Below are positions 27,191 through 38,718 of a stretch of DNA of 64,000 nt, one piece after another. Made by a program: the position numbers and the translations under genes. Source of the stretch: Corynebacterium sp. (lineage in GTDB: Bacteria > Actinomycetota > Actinomycetes > Mycobacteriales > Mycobacteriaceae); assembly GCF_030532715.1 (NCBI RefSeq), contig NZ_JAUNKO010000001.1, positions 124,001-188,000 of the forward strand. Reading direction: 5' to 3'. The notes under the pieces are model-generated. The model was not told where the DNA came from, did no database searches, and saw only the letters and a list, made by a program, of their open reading frames with translations. Each line of letters opens with the position of its first letter. Within the stretch, counting starts at the first letter, position 1.

Positions 27191-28617
27191 CGCAATTGCT
27201 CGAGAAAGCTATCCAGGTCCCAATGGGTTTCCAACATGTCCGCAATCAAATCCAGCTGCCGGTCCCGTTCACCACGGAACGACGCATCAGGGCTTAACAC
27301 AAACCCTGGCTTGTGGCAGGCCGCGGCCACCCAGCGCAAGAACTCACGCCGCGTCTCGTCATCCTCGAGGTGCCCGTGCCGGTGCGTCCCCCGAAACGGT
27401 CCTTTCGCTGCGCCTTCGTCATCAATCCACGGGGCTTCAGCGTTGGCGAGCACGCGGCCATGATGGATTTCATACGCCCCATTGTCGTACCGGCGAAGGG
27501 TTTTTTCAGGGTGGAATTGGATGGCAGCGTCAAAAATGCCTAAGCCAGGCACTGGGCCCGCCGAATTCGATTCGACAGGATCTGTGATTGTTCGACAGAG
27601 CATTTGATAGCCACCGCAGATGCCGAGAGTGGGTTTGGTGCGGGTTGCCACGGCGTCGGCAAGCGCAGTCTGCCGCAACCACGCGAGATCGGCGACGGTG
27701 GCTTTCGAACCCGGCAACACGACCAAATCTGCCTCCGCAACAGCATCCGGGTCCGTAGTCCACGTCACAGTTACGCCGGGTTCGCAGGCCAACGCCTCCA
27801 CATCCGTGGCATTGGACACGCGCGGCAAGCGGATAGCGGCAACCCGCAACCGCTGCGACCCCAACGCCGGGGTGTGCGGACCAACGCTCGCACCCACCTG
27901 CGATTGCAACGAGTCTTCCGCATCCACCCACAACCCGTCCAAGTACGGCAATACAGCCACGGTTGGAACGCCAGTTCGCTCCTCGAGTTCGCGTAAACCA
28001 GGGTCGAGAATGCTTTGATCGCCGCGGAACTTGTTTATCACAAACCCTCGAATGCGCGCCCGATCAGCTTCCGAAACTATCTGGTGTGTTCCGAACAAGT
28101 GAGCCAATACCCCGCCGCGGTCAATGTCCCCGACAAGATACACCGGCAAATCGCACTCCTGGGCGAGCCCAAAATTCGCCACGTCCGTCGCCCGCAGGTT
28201 AATCTCAGCCGGCGAGCCAGCTCCTTCACAGATCACCATCTCGAAGCGGGACTCTAGGTCGCGCAAACTCGCCGCCGCTACTTTGCGCAAGTAGGTGCGA
28301 TGTTCCACATAGGAGCGTGCGCTGACGTGCCCTTGCGCCCGTCCCCGAACCACGAGCTGAGACGTACGGTCGGAACCCGGTTTGAGCAAAATCGGGTTGA
28401 AATCCACGCTTGGTTCCAGCCCACACGCCGCCGCTTGCAACGCCTGCGCCCGCCCAATCTCACCACCATCCGGACACACCGCGGAATTATTGGACATATT
28501 CTGCGCCTTAAACGGCGCGACACGAATCCCGCGACGGTAGAGGGCGCGACACAATCCCGCCACAATGACAGATTTACCGGCGTCCGACGTGGTGCCGGCA
28601 ATAAGCACAGCAACCAT
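27187..28617 (-). CDS. cobQ: Cobyric acid synthase
   Basis: A 476-residue glutamine-dependent amidotransferase that amidates side chains b, d, e and g of adenosyl-cobyrinate a,c-diamide. N-terminal ATP domain [35 protein letters not shown] and [12 protein letters not shown]-terminal glutaminase domain with nucleophile in [14 protein letters not shown] and [11 protein letters not shown]. The ATG directly follows the map stop, so it is translated from the same message as map. It sits apart from cobO-cobB by about 10 kb. Confidence 0.95.
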   Translation of the reverse strand: MVAVLIAGTTSDAGKSVIVAGLCRALYRRGIRVAPFKAQNMSNNSAVCPDGGEIGRAQALQAAACGLEPSVDFNPILLKPGSDRTSQLVVRGRAQGHVSARSYVEHRTYLRKVAAASLRDLESRFEMVICEGAGSPAEINLRATDVANFGLAQECDLPVYLVGDIDRGGVLAHLFGTHQIVSEADRARIRGFVINKFRGDQSILDPGLRELEERTGVPTVAVLPYLDGLWVDAEDSLQSQVGASVGPHTPALGSQRLRVAAIRLPRVSNATDVEALACEPGVTVTWTTDPDAVAEADLVVLPGSKATVADLAWLRQTALADAVATRTKPTLGICGGYQMLCRTITDPVESNSAGPVPGLGIFDAAIQFHPEKTLRRYDNGAYEIHHGRVLANAEAPWIDDEGAAKGPFRGTHRHGHLEDDETRREFLRWVAAACHKPGFVLSPDASFRGERDRQLDLIADMLETHWDLDSFLEQLR

Positions 28618-29493
28618 TTACATACCGTCATCCGGAATGGTGAGAATCTCATTACCGTCCTCGGTGATCACAATGGTGTGCTCAAACTGGGCGGTAAACT
28701 TGCCGTCCTTGTTCACCACAGTCCAACCGTCTTCCCACACCTCGTACGGCAGCTCGCCAAGATTGATCATCGGTTCAATGGTCAACGTCATGCCCGGTTC
28801 CAGCAGGTCGTTATACACATCATTGTCGTAGTGCAATACCACCAGCCCATTGTGGAACGTCGGGCCCACCCCATGACCAGTAAAATCGCGCACCACGTTG
28901 TAGCCGAACCGCTTGGCATAAGATTCGATCACACGGCCGATCACGTTTAATTGGCGCCCTGGCTTCGCCGCCCGGATTGCACGCAACGTAGCCTCCTTGG
29001 TGCGTTCCACCAGCAGCCGGTGTTCTTCCGCAACCTCGCCCGCCAAAAACGTCGCATTCGTGTCCCCGTGGACGCCGTTTTTAAAGGCGGTGACATCAAT
29101 ATTGACGATGTCGCCCTCTTGAATCACCGTGGTATCGGGGATGCCGTGACACACCACTTCATTCAGTGACGTACAGCAGCTCTTGGTGAATCCGCGGTAT
29201 CCCAAGGTCGAAGGGTACGCCCCGTGGTCGCACATGTATTCGTGTGCGATACGGTCAAGCTCGTCGGTGGTCACCCCGGGCGCCACAGCTCGACCCGCAA
29301 CCACCAAGGCGTTCGCGGCAATCCGGCACGCTTCGCGCATCGCTTCAATCGTTTCGGGGGTTTGGATAAGTGGCTCCCCCATCGCCTCACGCACCGTCGG
29401 CTTCCACGCATACTCGGGCCGGGCAATGTGCTTAGGCACTGAGCGAATAGGGGTCGGGGTTCCGGGTACCAGCCGGGCGCGAGTGTTAGCCAT
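28618..29493 (-). CDS. map: Methionine aminopeptidase, type I
   Basis: A 291-residue metalloprotease removing the initiator methionine. The five metal ligands are all visible in order: Asp in [10 protein letters not shown], Asp in VHGDTNATF, His in GHGVGPTFH, Glu in LTIEPMI and Glu in QFEHTIVIT. The N-terminal 40 residues ([18 protein letters not shown]...) form the proline-containing extension of actinobacterial MapB-type enzymes. The ATG at 29493 is preferred over the long open extension upstream, which overlaps the divergent CMD gene. Confidence 0.95.
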   Translation of the reverse strand: MANTRARLVPGTPTPIRSVPKHIARPEYAWKPTVREAMGEPLIQTPETIEAMREACRIAANALVVAGRAVAPGVTTDELDRIAHEYMCDHGAYPSTLGYRGFTKSCCTSLNEVVCHGIPDTTVIQEGDIVNIDVTAFKNGVHGDTNATFLAGEVAEEHRLLVERTKEATLRAIRAAKPGRQLNVIGRVIESYAKRFGYNVVRDFTGHGVGPTFHNGLVVLHYDNDVYNDLLEPGMTLTIEPMINLGELPYEVWEDGWTVVNKDGKFTAQFEHTIVITEDGNEILTIPDDGM

Positions 29494-29612
29494 GCACAAC
29501 ATGGTACCTACCAGGCCATCGCACGCCCCAACAGCCTGGGTGTTTACGGCGAAACGCCCACGGCGAAGTCGCAACCCACACCAAAGGCGCTTCAGGCAAG
29601 GCGATTTGCCGC

Positions 29613-29618
29613 TACGCT
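29613..29618 (+). promoter_or_regulatory. -10 element TACGCT, probable leaderless promoter
   Basis: TACGCT ends 7 nt before the ATG at 29626. Confidence 0.4.
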
Positions 29619-29625
29619 CGGGGAC

Positions 29626-30384
29626 ATGGCTATCAATGAACAAGCAGCAGAATATTTTGAGACGCTGTTCCACCATCGGCGTTCCCGTTTCCAGACCTTG
29701 GACCCGGAATTAGCGGAGTTCTATGTGAATTTCGCGTACGGGGAACTAATTGAACAGTCCAGGGAGCTGGATACGCGTTCACGGTTGATGGTTCAGCTTG
29801 CCGCGCTCATTGCCTCAGGTTCCGAGGGGATGTATATGGTGATGCTGGAAGCCGCCCTCAATGTTGGGGTGACTCCAGTGGAAGTGAAGGAGATTTTGTA
29901 TCAGGCTTCCGCGTATGTGGGGATGGGCCGGGTTTATGATTTCCTACACGTGACCAATAATGAGTTGTTGCGCCGCGACGAGAAGTTGCCGCTTCCGGGC
30001 CAGGCGACCACCACGCCGGAGACTCGCAACGAGGTGGGTGAGAAGTTGCAGCGGGCAATTTTGGGTGACGCGGCGTTGCAGACGTTGAGGGACAATACGG
30101 CGTCGGATGCGGACCACATCCTCACTTATATTTCCGGCCATGTGTTCGGCGATTTGTTCAGCCGAACCGGCATCGACCGCCCAATGCGGGAATTGCTCAC
30201 CCTGTCGATGCTGGTGGCGCTCGGCGATTGTGACTCCCAAATCCGCGCCCATGTAACCGCCAATTTGAACGTCGGAAATAGTCGAGCGACGATGATCACG
30301 GCTGTCACGCAACTATTGCCACTGATTGGCTACCCGCGCACCCTTAATGGGCTGCGGATTATTACCGAAGCGGCGAAACGTTAG
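29626..30384 (+). CDS. Carboxymuconolactone decarboxylase (CMD) family protein
   Basis: A 252-residue protein with two CMD-like helical domains: residues about 35-110 ([40 protein letters not shown]) and 160-245 ([19 protein letters not shown]). The usual AhpD-type CxxC is absent: the first domain has SGSEG and the second has a single Cys in GDCDSQ, so a peroxidase role is unlikely. Real function unknown. It diverges from map and converges with the next gene (4 bp overlap). Confidence 0.85.
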   Translation: MAINEQAAEYFETLFHHRRSRFQTLDPELAEFYVNFAYGELIEQSRELDTRSRLMVQLAALIASGSEGMYMVMLEAALNVGVTPVEVKEILYQASAYVGMGRVYDFLHVTNNELLRRDEKLPLPGQATTTPETRNEVGEKLQRAILGDAALQTLRDNTASDADHILTYISGHVFGDLFSRTGIDRPMRELLTLSMLVALGDCDSQIRAHVTANLNVGNSRATMITAVTQLLPLIGYPRTLNGLRIITEAAKR

Positions 30385-30836
30385 GTCACGAGCGCACCGA
30401 GATATCTGGCGGGTTTGCGTCCGGCGGCGCGATGGGCAGTCTCCTCTACAACCCCGTGCAGGAGCACGATCGTGGCGTCTAATAAGGGTTCGGTGAACGC
30501 GTACGTTCGCAGCTCGGCAAGGTTGGTTTGCACCTTGCCGAGTGAGTCGATCACATCGGCGTCAATCGCCTCCAGGGTGGCGATGTATGCCAGGTGCATG
30601 CCGGCGGCACCGATATAACGGTAGTCACCGTTGGTGGGGGCGACGTCCGCGGTGTCGATACGCTGGCGTTCTTGCGCAAGGAAATCGGCGAGCACCCGCA
30701 CGGCGCGATGTTGGCGAGCACGGGCGCCGCCAAGCTGGTGTTCGCGGCACACTTTCACCGACGCCCATACCGCAATCCCCGCGCCCAATAACACACCCAC
30801 ACACCCCGCCACCAGCGAAACCACATACCATGCCAT
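30381..30836 (-). CDS. Hypothetical membrane-anchored protein
   Basis: A 151-residue protein: one N-terminal transmembrane helix (VVSLVAGCVGVLLGAGIAVWASV) followed by a soluble, mainly helical domain. No family recognised. The 3' end overlaps the convergent CMD gene by 4 bp; it lies downstream of the PBP gene on the same strand. Confidence 0.65.
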   Translation of the reverse strand: MAWYVVSLVAGCVGVLLGAGIAVWASVKVCREHQLGGARARQHRAVRVLADFLAQERQRIDTADVAPTNGDYRYIGAAGMHLAYIATLEAIDADVIDSLGKVQTNLAELRTYAFTEPLLDATIVLLHGVVEETAHRAAGRKPARYLGALVT

Positions 30837-30896
30837 GCCAACAGCTTAGCTGCTACACAGCCACTCGGGCGCCGCGGCACCCGTGACCCAAGCCCG

Positions 30897-32714
30897 TTAC
30901 GGCGTGGGCGGCTGGGCGCCCGCGTCCATGGTTTTAAAGAAATTATCGGTGATCGCCACGGCGGATTCGGAGCCGCCGCCAAGCACGATGAGGGTTGCGA
31001 ACGCGACGTCGTCACGATAGCCGGCGAACCAGGCGTGCGAACCGTCGGCGATTTCCGCTTCGCCAGTCTTGCCGCGAATCTCCCCGCCCGCGCCCATGCC
31101 CCGGGCGGTGCCGCTGGTCACCACGGAGCGCATCATACGTTGCAGGCCCGCAACCGCCTCCGGCGACGGTGGGTCCACCTGTTCGCTCACCTTCGTCTTG
31201 TGGCCGGGCACCAGATAGGGCACGGGAGTTTGACCGTGCGCTGCGGTCGCGGCCACCAGCGCCATGCCGAACGGGCTTGCCAGGTCCTTGCCCTGACCAA
31301 ACCCGGCTTCGACGCGGTCCACAAGCTCGTCGCCGTTGGGGACGTTGCCGGTAATAGTATTCACGCCCTCGATTTCGTAGTCCAAGCCGAGACCGAATTG
31401 CTTGGCCACGTGCTCCAATTGGCCGGGCTTCAACCGGGAGGAAATATCCGCGAAACTCGTGTTGCAGGACGCGGCGAACGCGGTATCCATGGGCACGTTG
31501 CCGCGGGAAAACTGGTTGTAATTGGTCACCACGCGGTGCCCAATCTCCATGGTTCCCGGGCACGGCACGATGCTGTCCGGCGTAAGATCCTCGTCCATAA
31601 TTCCGGCGGCGGCGGTGATCATCTTAAACGTCGAACCCGGCGGGTACTGGCCCATCAGCGCAACATCCCCATCCTCGTCGGCCTTTTGGGTTTGCGCGAC
31701 CGCCAAAATCTCGCCCGTGGACGGGCGAATCACCACCATCATCGCCTTCATTTCCTGGCGCATATCCACCGCCTGCTGGGCCGCCAACTGGACGTTATGG
31801 TCGATGGAAATGCGCACGGCGGGGGCGGGCTGCGGAGCTTGGACCTCCAGGGCGTCGATAAGCGCACCATGTGGGTTCACCGCTGCTACCTGCCACCCGT
31901 TGGCCCCCTCCAAGTCCTTATTCACCACCTTTTCCACGCGGGCCATAATATCCGGGGCGAAATGCGGATTGGTGCGCACCATCGCCGCCTCCTCGTTGAC
32001 CACCACGCCAGGCACGCCGCGCAGTTCATCAGCGATAATCCGGCCCTGAGCGTCATTAACCACCGCCACCGAGTACGGCTGCTTCATATCCTTAAGCTTC
32101 GCCTCCAGCTCCGTGGCGCGCACTTGCGGCACCGACTCATCGCGCGCGTGGGCGGACCGCAACGCCTCCGCCACCCGCTTCGCGGAACCCGCAACATTAT
32201 CCGCCTCCGTGGGGTTCAGCAGCACTCGGTGCACCACGCCAGGTGCGAGGATCTCGGTGCCATCGCTACTCACCACGCTGGCGCGCTCCGCGGGAATGGC
32301 ACGCAACTCCAAATGCTGGTTCGCACCCAGCTTCGAATGCAGGATGCTGGGTTGCCAGCGTACCGCCCACTGCCCCTGCGTGCGGCTCAAGGTCATCTCC
32401 GCCGTATAGGAAAACGTGCGGTCCTTAGGCAAATCCCACGCCAAAGTATACGTCGCAGTCGCCGCCGACTCCCGCGTCTGCACACGATCGATCGTGGCGG
32501 TAAGCCCTTCCGCCTGCATCCCCGACCAGGAATCCGCCAACACTTCGCGGGCAACTTCCGGCTGATCCGACATCGACGCGGCAATCTCCATGTCCCCCCG
32601 CGACAACGCCGCCAAAAATTCCTCCACCACAGGATCCGCCGCATCCGGTTTCGGCGTGCACGCGGACGCCCCCACAATACCCAGCACAGCGAGGACGGCA
32701 AGCACACGATTCAT
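30897..32714 (-). CDS. Penicillin-binding lipoprotein, class B transpeptidase with NTF2-like N-domain
   Basis: A 605-residue exported enzyme. Signal peptide with lipobox GASAC; NTF2-like MecA_N domain (about 27-140); PBP dimerisation domain (about 145-290); transpeptidase domain with active-site STFK in PPGSTFKM, SCN in FAASCNTSF and KTG in RGKTGEAE. It cross-links peptidoglycan outside the membrane. The layout matches corynebacterial PBP2a/2b-type proteins. It follows ispG by 83 bp in the conserved dxr-rip1-ispG-pbp order. Confidence 0.94.
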   Translation of the reverse strand: MNRVLAVLAVLGIVGASACTPKPDAADPVVEEFLAALSRGDMEIAASMSDQPEVAREVLADSWSGMQAEGLTATIDRVQTRESAATATYTLAWDLPKDRTFSYTAEMTLSRTQGQWAVRWQPSILHSKLGANQHLELRAIPAERASVVSSDGTEILAPGVVHRVLLNPTEADNVAGSAKRVAEALRSAHARDESVPQVRATELEAKLKDMKQPYSVAVVNDAQGRIIADELRGVPGVVVNEEAAMVRTNPHFAPDIMARVEKVVNKDLEGANGWQVAAVNPHGALIDALEVQAPQPAPAVRISIDHNVQLAAQQAVDMRQEMKAMMVVIRPSTGEILAVAQTQKADEDGDVALMGQYPPGSTFKMITAAAGIMDEDLTPDSIVPCPGTMEIGHRVVTNYNQFSRGNVPMDTAFAASCNTSFADISSRLKPGQLEHVAKQFGLGLDYEIEGVNTITGNVPNGDELVDRVEAGFGQGKDLASPFGMALVAATAAHGQTPVPYLVPGHKTKVSEQVDPPSPEAVAGLQRMMRSVVTSGTARGMGAGGEIRGKTGEAEIADGSHAWFAGYRDDVAFATLIVLGGGSESAVAITDNFFKTMDAGAQPPTP

Positions 32715-32797
32715 GGGCCCACGCTAACACCTCGCCGGGCAAGTTCGGTGGGGCCACACCGGGGACACACCGAACTCGCACAGCAGCAAAACCGCTG

Positions 32798-33958
32798 CTA
32801 CTGGGTAACTTTTACCTCAGGCGCACCGGTCGGGGCGGAATCCCCCATGGTTTCCGCAATGCGCATGGCTTCCTCGATGAGCGTTTCCACAATTTGGGAT
32901 TCCGGCACAGTTTTAATCACCTCGCCCTTGACAAAAATCTGGCCTTTGCCGTTGCCAGAAGCCACGCCAAGATCCGCGTCGCGGGCCTCCCCCGGACCGT
33001 TCACCACGCACCCCATTACCGCGACGCGCAGGGGCACCTCCATGCCCTCCAGCCCGGCGGTGACCTCTTCCGCCAAGGTGTACACATCCACCTGGGCGCG
33101 GCCGCACGACGGGCACGACACAATCTCCAACTTGCGGGGGCGCAGGTTCAGCGACTGCAAAATCTGGTCGCCGACCTTGATCTCCTCCTTCGGATCCGCC
33201 GAGAGTGACACACGGATCGTGTCCCCGATGCCTTCCGAAAGCAACGCGCCAAACGCCACCGCCGACTTGATCGTTCCTTGGAACGCCGGGCCGGCCTCCG
33301 TGACGCCCAAGTGCAGCGGATAGTCGCATTGGGCGGCCAGCTGGCGGTACGCCTCCACCATCACCACTGGGTCGTTGTGCTTCACCGAGATTTTAATATC
33401 CCCAAACCCATGTTCTTCAAACAGGGAAGCCTCCCACAGCGCGGACTCCACCAGCGCCTCCGGGGTTGCCTTGCCATACTTGGCCATCAGGCGCTTGTCC
33501 AACGAGCCGGCATTCACGCCGATTCGAATGGGAATTCCCGCGTCGCCGGCGGCTTTGGCCACTTCTTTGACTCGGCCGTCGAATTCCTTGATGTTGCCGG
33601 GGTTGACGCGGACGGCGGCGCAGCCGGCGTCGATAGCCGCGAAAATGTACTTCGGTTGAAAGTGGATGTCCGCGATCACCGGAATCGGCGACTTCTTTGC
33701 GATGATCGGCAACGCCTCCGCATCCACCGTCTTCGGGCAGGCCACCCGCACAATATCGCAACCCGACGCCGTGAGCTGCGCAATCTGCTGCAACGTCGCG
33801 TTAATGTCGTGGGTCTTCGTGGTGGTCATCGATTGCACGGAAATGGGGTGATCCGACCCCACGCCGACCTTGCCAACCATCAATTGCCGCGTCTTTCGCC
33901 GCGGCGCCAACGTGGGCAGCGGGGCTTCGGGGAGGCCAAGGCCGATGGGGGTGGACAC
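32798..33958 (-). CDS. ispG: 4-hydroxy-3-methylbut-2-enyl-diphosphate synthase (flavodoxin)
   Basis: A 386-residue iron-sulfur enzyme of the non-mevalonate (MEP) isoprenoid pathway. It starts with [15 protein letters not shown] and [13 protein letters not shown] of the TIM barrel; the cluster-binding C-terminus has [10 protein letters not shown], then [13 protein letters not shown] start with AAGGAG upstream. It shares the strand with dxr, so two MEP-pathway steps are probably co-expressed. Confidence 0.96.
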   Translation of the reverse strand: MSTPIGLGLPEAPLPTLAPRRKTRQLMVGKVGVGSDHPISVQSMTTTKTHDINATLQQIAQLTASGCDIVRVACPKTVDAEALPIIAKKSPIPVIADIHFQPKYIFAAIDAGCAAVRVNPGNIKEFDGRVKEVAKAAGDAGIPIRIGVNAGSLDKRLMAKYGKATPEALVESALWEASLFEEHGFGDIKISVKHNDPVVMVEAYRQLAAQCDYPLHLGVTEAGPAFQGTIKSAVAFGALLSEGIGDTIRVSLSADPKEEIKVGDQILQSLNLRPRKLEIVSCPSCGRAQVDVYTLAEEVTAGLEGMEVPLRVAVMGCVVNGPGEARDADLGVASGNGKGQIFVKGEVIKTVPESQIVETLIEEAMRIAETMGDSAPTGAPEVKVTQ

Positions 33959-34019
33959 AGTGAAAACTCCTTGAAAATTACCGAGGTGAGACGCGACTCA
34001 TCCTATCAGCCGAACGCTA

Positions 34020-35165
34020 TCAGCCGAACGCTCGAACGGGATTGACAACGTCCGCGACAATCACCAGCACACCCGCCCCAACTAGCAACGCGCTGACCGC
34101 CATGGTGAGCGGCATCAGTTTGTCGTAATTCGCCGGGCCGCCGGGCTGTAACCCCCGCAGCTTCCGCACAACATCGCGAACCTTTTCGTACGCGACCACC
34201 GCGATATGCCCGCCATCCAGCGGCGGCAACGGCACGAGGTTAAACAGCGCAAGGAAGAAATTCAGGCTCGCCAGCATCATCAAAAACATCGCCCACTGGC
34301 TGCGCTCCGCCAATTCCCCGCCCACGCGCGAGGCGCCCACCACGCTCACGGGCCCTTCCTTATCGCGCTCCTGGCCGACTATCGACGCCGCCACTCCCGG
34401 AAGCTTCCCCGGAAACGCCGCCAGCCCCTGCACGGTAGCCTGCAGCATCGAGCCGGAATATTGCAGTGTCGCCGGGACCGCCTCGAGCGGACCGTACACC
34501 TTAATCGGGTCCTTGATCGGCGCCGAGGTCACACCAATCGCACCTGATTTCGCCACCGGCACCGAGATTTCGCGTTCGGCACCGTCGCGCTCCACGGTCA
34601 GGACGATCGTCTGCCCCGCCTGCGCACGCACCGTGTCGCGCACCTGCACAAACGCAAGCATCTCCTCACCGTTGATCTTGAGAATCCGGTCGCCCTCCTC
34701 AACGCCCGCATCGATCGCTGGGCATTCCCCGTCATCCAAGCATTGGGTGGTGCCGACCGTCGGGGTGAAATCGGCGTTGAGGTTGGGGAGCCCGGAGCTC
34801 GCCGCAACGGTGTAGAGCAGCACAAACGCCACGAAGATGTTCATGATAATGCCCCCGGAAAGCACCAGCACGCGCTGCCAAGCGGACTTGTGCACCATCG
34901 CGTACGGACGCTCTGCCTCCGTCACCGGATCCTGGGCCGTCATGCCCGCGATATCGCAAAACCCGCCGAGCGGGATCGCTTTGAGCCCGTACTCGGTGCC
35001 GTTGCGGGTGTAGGAAAACACCGTCGGCCCGAAGCCCACGAAGAACCGCCGTACAAGCATCCCTGTCGATTTCGCCGCACGGTAGTGCCCCCACTCGTGC
35101 AAGCCGATCGTTACGAGAATGCCGACGGCGAATAGCACCACACCCAATAGGTAGCTCACGAACAT
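34020..35165 (-). CDS. rip1: Site-2 intramembrane zinc metalloprotease, RseP/Rip1 type
   Basis: A 381-residue membrane protease. Active-site HExxH in [12 protein letters not shown] in the first helix, the RIP block [11 protein letters not shown], a PDZ-like domain (about 115-215) and the third metal ligand motif in LPPLDGGHI near the C-terminus. In mycobacteria Rip1 cuts anti-sigma factors and controls envelope lipids; a similar role is inferred. Its start overlaps the dxr stop by 10 nt, so the two are coupled, as in Mycobacterium tuberculosis. Confidence 0.93.
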   Translation of the reverse strand: MFVSYLLGVVLFAVGILVTIGLHEWGHYRAAKSTGMLVRRFFVGFGPTVFSYTRNGTEYGLKAIPLGGFCDIAGMTAQDPVTEAERPYAMVHKSAWQRVLVLSGGIIMNIFVAFVLLYTVAASSGLPNLNADFTPTVGTTQCLDDGECPAIDAGVEEGDRILKINGEEMLAFVQVRDTVRAQAGQTIVLTVERDGAEREISVPVAKSGAIGVTSAPIKDPIKVYGPLEAVPATLQYSGSMLQATVQGLAAFPGKLPGVAASIVGQERDKEGPVSVVGASRVGGELAERSQWAMFLMMLASLNFFLALFNLVPLPPLDGGHIAVVAYEKVRDVVRKLRGLQPGGPANYDKLMPLTMAVSALLVGAGVLVIVADVVNPVRAFG

Positions 35166-36310
35166 CCCTCCAAGACTGCGTGCGCGCGGGCCCGGGCTTC
35201 ACGCTCGCAGGCCAGCACATCGTCGAGCCCCGAGGGTACACCAGCAAACGCGTCCGCGACACTTACTACCTCAGCCACCACATCCACGATCTGCGGGAAT
35301 CGAATCCGCCCGGCCAAAAACGCCGCCGCAGCCTCCTCATTCGCCGCGTTATACACCGCTGGCCACGTCCCGGCCCGCGTCACGACGTCGCGCGCTAACG
35401 CCACGGCAGGAAACGCGACGTCGTCAACCGGGGCAAACTCCCAGGTGAAGGCTTCGGTGAAGTCAAGTGCTGGTTGCGCGTCCGGCACGCGGCGGGGCCA
35501 GTCCAACGCCAGTGAAATGGGAAGCTTCATCGACGGCGGCGACGCCTGGGCAATGGTGCAGCCGTCGATAAACGTCACCATGGAATGCACGATCGACTGC
35601 GGGTGCACCGTCACGTCAATGCGCTCCGCGGGAATCCCAAACAGCAAACTCGCCTCAATCAGCTCCAACCCCTTGTTCACCAACGTCGCCGAATTCAACG
35701 TATTCATCTGTCCCATCGACCACGTCGGATGCGCCGCAGCCTGCGCCGGCGTCACATCCCACATCTGCGCACGTGTCCACCCCCGGAACGGCCCCCCGGA
35801 AGCCGTCAACACGAGGCGTTGCACCTCCGTCGCGGTGCCCGCCTGCAAACACTGCGCCATCGCCGAATGCTCCGAATCAACCGGAACCAGCTGGCCCGGT
35901 GCCGCCGCATCCAACACCAACTGGCCGCCCGCGACCAACGATTCTTTATTCGCCAACGCTAACGTCGCCCCCGACTCCAACGCCGCCAATGTCGCCCCCA
36001 GGCCCAAGGAACCCACCAGCGCGTTCAACACGGTGTCCGCCGGCACCGCCTCCACCAGGCGTGCCGCGGCATCCTCGCCCGAGATCACGGCACCCCCCAA
36101 CGCCCGTCCAATACGGTTCGCCTGATCCACCACCGCTACCTGCTCAGCACGCAACCCGAATTGCCGCGCCTGCGCAATGACCAAGTCCGGTTGACGGCCG
36201 CCCGCCGCGATCCCTACGAGGTGAAACCGGTCTGGATTATCAGCAATCACCTCCAGGGCTTGCGTGCCAATCGAACCCGTACTCCCGAGGACCACAACGC
36301 GCTGCTTCAT
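35156..36310 (-). CDS. dxr: 1-deoxy-D-xylulose 5-phosphate reductoisomerase
   Basis: A 384-residue NADPH enzyme converting DXP to MEP, the committed step of the pathway. NADPH fold [18 protein letters not shown] at the start; catalytic region [36 protein letters not shown] and [13 protein letters not shown] at 36310 is chosen because it begins the Rossmann strand; the longer open frame to 36466 lacks family similarity and has no good ribosome-binding site. Confidence 0.96.
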   Translation of the reverse strand: MKQRVVVLGSTGSIGTQALEVIADNPDRFHLVGIAAGGRQPDLVIAQARQFGLRAEQVAVVDQANRIGRALGGAVISGEDAAARLVEAVPADTVLNALVGSLGLGATLAALESGATLALANKESLVAGGQLVLDAAAPGQLVPVDSEHSAMAQCLQAGTATEVQRLVLTASGGPFRGWTRAQMWDVTPAQAAAHPTWSMGQMNTLNSATLVNKGLELIEASLLFGIPAERIDVTVHPQSIVHSMVTFIDGCTIAQASPPSMKLPISLALDWPRRVPDAQPALDFTEAFTWEFAPVDDVAFPAVALARDVVTRAGTWPAVYNAANEEAAAAFLAGRIRFPQIVDVVAEVVSVADAFAGVPSGLDDVLACEREARARAHAVLEGCS

Positions 36311-36494
36311 GCGGCCCATTGTCTCAAACACTTGTAAGAAAACCGTCACCGCGTCGTGTGACGCACCTCCCTGGGGTGATGTTTCACACATATCAGCCGA
36401 ATTATTGCTCCTTTCCGGGGGATTCGAATCGCCCCCAAACGGAAAATATGCAAGGATATAGCCCATAAGTTATGCGTGTTTAAAGGAGAACAAC

Positions 36495-36917
36495 GTGGCA
36501 GGCAATCACACCCCCGTTCCCGAAGTCCACAACGGCGTGTCCACCCTCGATGAGCCGTCGGCGGCATGGGGCTGGCACGACATTGGGCGTGGGCCTATTC
36601 AGATCGCAGGCTGGGTTTCCGTGCTCTTCCTGCTCGCATTTAACTTTGGCAACCACCGCGGAAACGTCGAAACCGCGTGGCTCCTTGCCTTGGCGGCGCT
36701 TATCAGCATCGGCCTGCTCATCCAGCTCTTTCAACCGAAGCTCAGCCAGGTGCGCACCGTGACCGCCCGCAATAAGCCGGTCGGGCACCAGGAACCCGAC
36801 TGGGCTCACCTCCAGCACACGCTGCAGGGCCCCTACGCAGACCTGACCGACTCGCAGCTGCGGGCTTTAAACATCGAACCTTCCACCGTGAAAAACCGCA
36901 AAGTGATCGAAGGTTAA
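36495..36917 (+). CDS. DUF2631 family membrane protein
   Basis: A 140-residue actinobacterial protein of unknown function, with two central hydrophobic helices (IQIAGWVSVLFLLAFNF and TAWLLALAALISIGLLIQLF) and the conserved N-terminal EPSAAWGWHDIGRG. GTG start with AAAGGAG at 36482-36488. It diverges from dxr, the usual place for this family. Confidence 0.88.
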   Translation: MAGNHTPVPEVHNGVSTLDEPSAAWGWHDIGRGPIQIAGWVSVLFLLAFNFGNHRGNVETAWLLALAALISIGLLIQLFQPKLSQVRTVTARNKPVGHQEPDWAHLQHTLQGPYADLTDSQLRALNIEPSTVKNRKVIEG

Positions 36918-36938
36918 CGCGCGCATAGCGAACCAATA

Positions 36939-36972
36939 TCCCGCCACGCCCTTAACGCTGGCGGGATTTTTC
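36939..36972 (+). terminator. Rho-independent terminator after the DUF2631 gene
   Basis: Stem ATCCCGCCA / TGGCGGGAT with a 12-nt loop is followed by a run of T. It ends 55 bp after the stop codon. Confidence 0.85.
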
Positions 36973-37089
36973 ATTGCCTGCACCCGCTACCGCATGTGCA
37001 TTCCTCGTGCACGATGAAGCAACAAACCCAAGTCCGCACGCAACCGAAACTCTGGGCGGACGGCGTCAAACGGAATGGCGGTGTCTTGG

Positions 37090-38187
37090 TTAGCGTGCTT
37101 CGGCTGCGAGTTGCCCGCAGGCGGCAGCGATGTCTTGTCCCCGAGTGTCACGTACGGTACACGGCACGCCTTGGGCAATGACGCGGCGCACGAACTCCTG
37201 CTGGCGTGGCAACGGAGACGCGTCCCATTGCGAGCCGGGGGTCGGGTTAAGCGGAATAAGGTTGACGTGCACGAGGGAGCCAAGCGCGGCGTGAAGTTTG
37301 CCGCCGAGCATATCGGCGCGCCAATCTTGGTCGTTGACGTCGCGGATAAGGGCGTACTCGATGGAAACGCGGCGCCCGGTAGTGTCCGCGTAGTAGCGTG
37401 CGGCCTCGAGGACCTCCGCAACCGACCACCGATTATTCACGGGTACGAGGGTGTCACGGAGCTCATCGTCCGGGGTGTGCAGAGACACGGCAAGGGTAAC
37501 TGAGAGCCCCTCATCGGCGAGGCGTCGGATAGCAGGCGCGAGGCCAACAGTAGATACGGTGACGTTTCGTTGGGAGATTCCGAAACCGTCAGGCGCGGGC
37601 TGAGTAATTTGCCGGACGGCTCCGACGACGCGACGATAATTCGCCAGCGGCTCCCCCATGCCCATAAACACTACGTTCGATAATCTACGCCCTTCGTCCC
37701 GCATCGTCGCAGCGGCCGCACGCACCTGGTCCACAATCTCCGCCATCGACAGATTGCGATCCAGACCACCTTGGCCAGTTGCGCAAAACGGGCAGGCCAT
37801 GCCGCACCCCGCCTGCGAGGAAATACACAGCGTTGCCCGATCCGGGTACCGCATGAGCACGGATTCCAGCAGGGTCCCGTCGTACAGCTGCCACAGGGTT
37901 TTGCTGGTCTCCCCGTCATCGCAAGAAATCTCGCGCAGCGGGGTCATCAGCGGCGGAAACAGCGCTTGCTTGACCTGCTCCCGGGCGGCCGCTGGCAAGT
38001 CCGTCATAGTGGTCGGATCCGCCTCCAGCCGGCCGTAATAGTGGCGCGCAATCTGATTGGCGCGGAATTTTGGCAACCCCAGTTCCGCAAGCGCCGAAAT
38101 CCGCTGCTGCGCGTCCAAATCAGCGAAATGCGTCGGGGGCATGCCGCGCTTGGGCGCCGTAAACACTAAAGGGAGATTCTCAGCCAT
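37090..38187 (-). CDS. rlmN: Dual-specificity RNA methyltransferase RlmN (23S rRNA A2503 / tRNA A37)
   Basis: A 365-residue radical-SAM enzyme. The CxxxCxxC cluster motif is in [11 protein letters not shown], flanked by CISSQA and GGLDRNLS; other family blocks are [26 protein letters not shown] and the near-terminal [12 protein letters not shown]. The second catalytic Cys lies in the C-terminal [14 protein letters not shown] segment. It diverges from the LapA-like gene. Confidence 0.95.
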   Translation of the reverse strand: MAENLPLVFTAPKRGMPPTHFADLDAQQRISALAELGLPKFRANQIARHYYGRLEADPTTMTDLPAAAREQVKQALFPPLMTPLREISCDDGETSKTLWQLYDGTLLESVLMRYPDRATLCISSQAGCGMACPFCATGQGGLDRNLSMAEIVDQVRAAAATMRDEGRRLSNVVFMGMGEPLANYRRVVGAVRQITQPAPDGFGISQRNVTVSTVGLAPAIRRLADEGLSVTLAVSLHTPDDELRDTLVPVNNRWSVAEVLEAARYYADTTGRRVSIEYALIRDVNDQDWRADMLGGKLHAALGSLVHVNLIPLNPTPGSQWDASPLPRQQEFVRRVIAQGVPCTVRDTRGQDIAAACGQLAAEAR

Positions 38188-38255
38188 AATGCACCATCAT
38201 TTCACGTCCCCCACAAAAAGTTGAACCGCGGGCAACAACCACGTTGAATAGAGTT

Positions 38256-38696
38256 ATGAAAAACACACATTCCCCGCACGAAGATCACTTTGATTTGCCG
38301 CAAACCGGCGAATACGAAACCACCCAATTCGATCCCCAGCCGCACGCTCCAGAGGCGCACACTCCAGAGCCGCACGCTACTGACGCCCCCGACACCGCGC
38401 TCGTGCCGGTGGACACTGCGCCACCTACAACCAAACAGCCGGTAGAGCGGAAAGTCACCGGCTCTTTTGCCGGTGGCACTTGGATCGCCCTCATTGCTGG
38501 GGCGTTGCTCCTGATCCTGTTGTTGATTTTTATTCTGCAAAACCAACAGGAAACGCAACTCAACCTATTCGCATGGTCATTCGCGTTCCCGGCCGGGGTG
38601 GGCTATTTGCTCGCGGCCATTACCGGCGCGCTCATCATGGCGCTTGTTGGCGGCGTACGCATGTTGCAATTGCGCCGACAGGTACGCAACCCTTAA
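38256..38696 (+). CDS. LapA-domain (DUF1049) membrane protein
   Basis: About 146 residues. A Pro/Thr/Glu-rich N-terminal region of roughly 70 residues is followed by two helices (WIALIAGALLLILLLIFILQN and GYLLAAITGALIMALVGGV) with the LapA hallmark FILQNQQETQLNLFAWSF between them. Family members relate to LPS assembly in Gram-negatives; the corynebacterial role is unknown. ATG at 38256 is chosen; TTG at 38244 is also possible. It converges with cdsA. Confidence 0.85.
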   Translation: MKNTHSPHEDHFDLPQTGEYETTQFDPQPHAPEAHTPEPHATDAPDTALVPVDTAPPTTKQPVERKVTGSFAGGTWIALIAGALLLILLLIFILQNQQETQLNLFAWSFAFPAGVGYLLAAITGALIMALVGGVRMLQLRRQVRNP

Positions 38697-38718
38697 GCAC
38701 TACTTGGCGCCAGGCTGG

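Noticed and set aside
31035..33323. 762-residue plus-strand frame opposite the PBP and ispG genes
   Set aside because: Antisense shadow; the minus-strand genes carry complete catalytic motifs.
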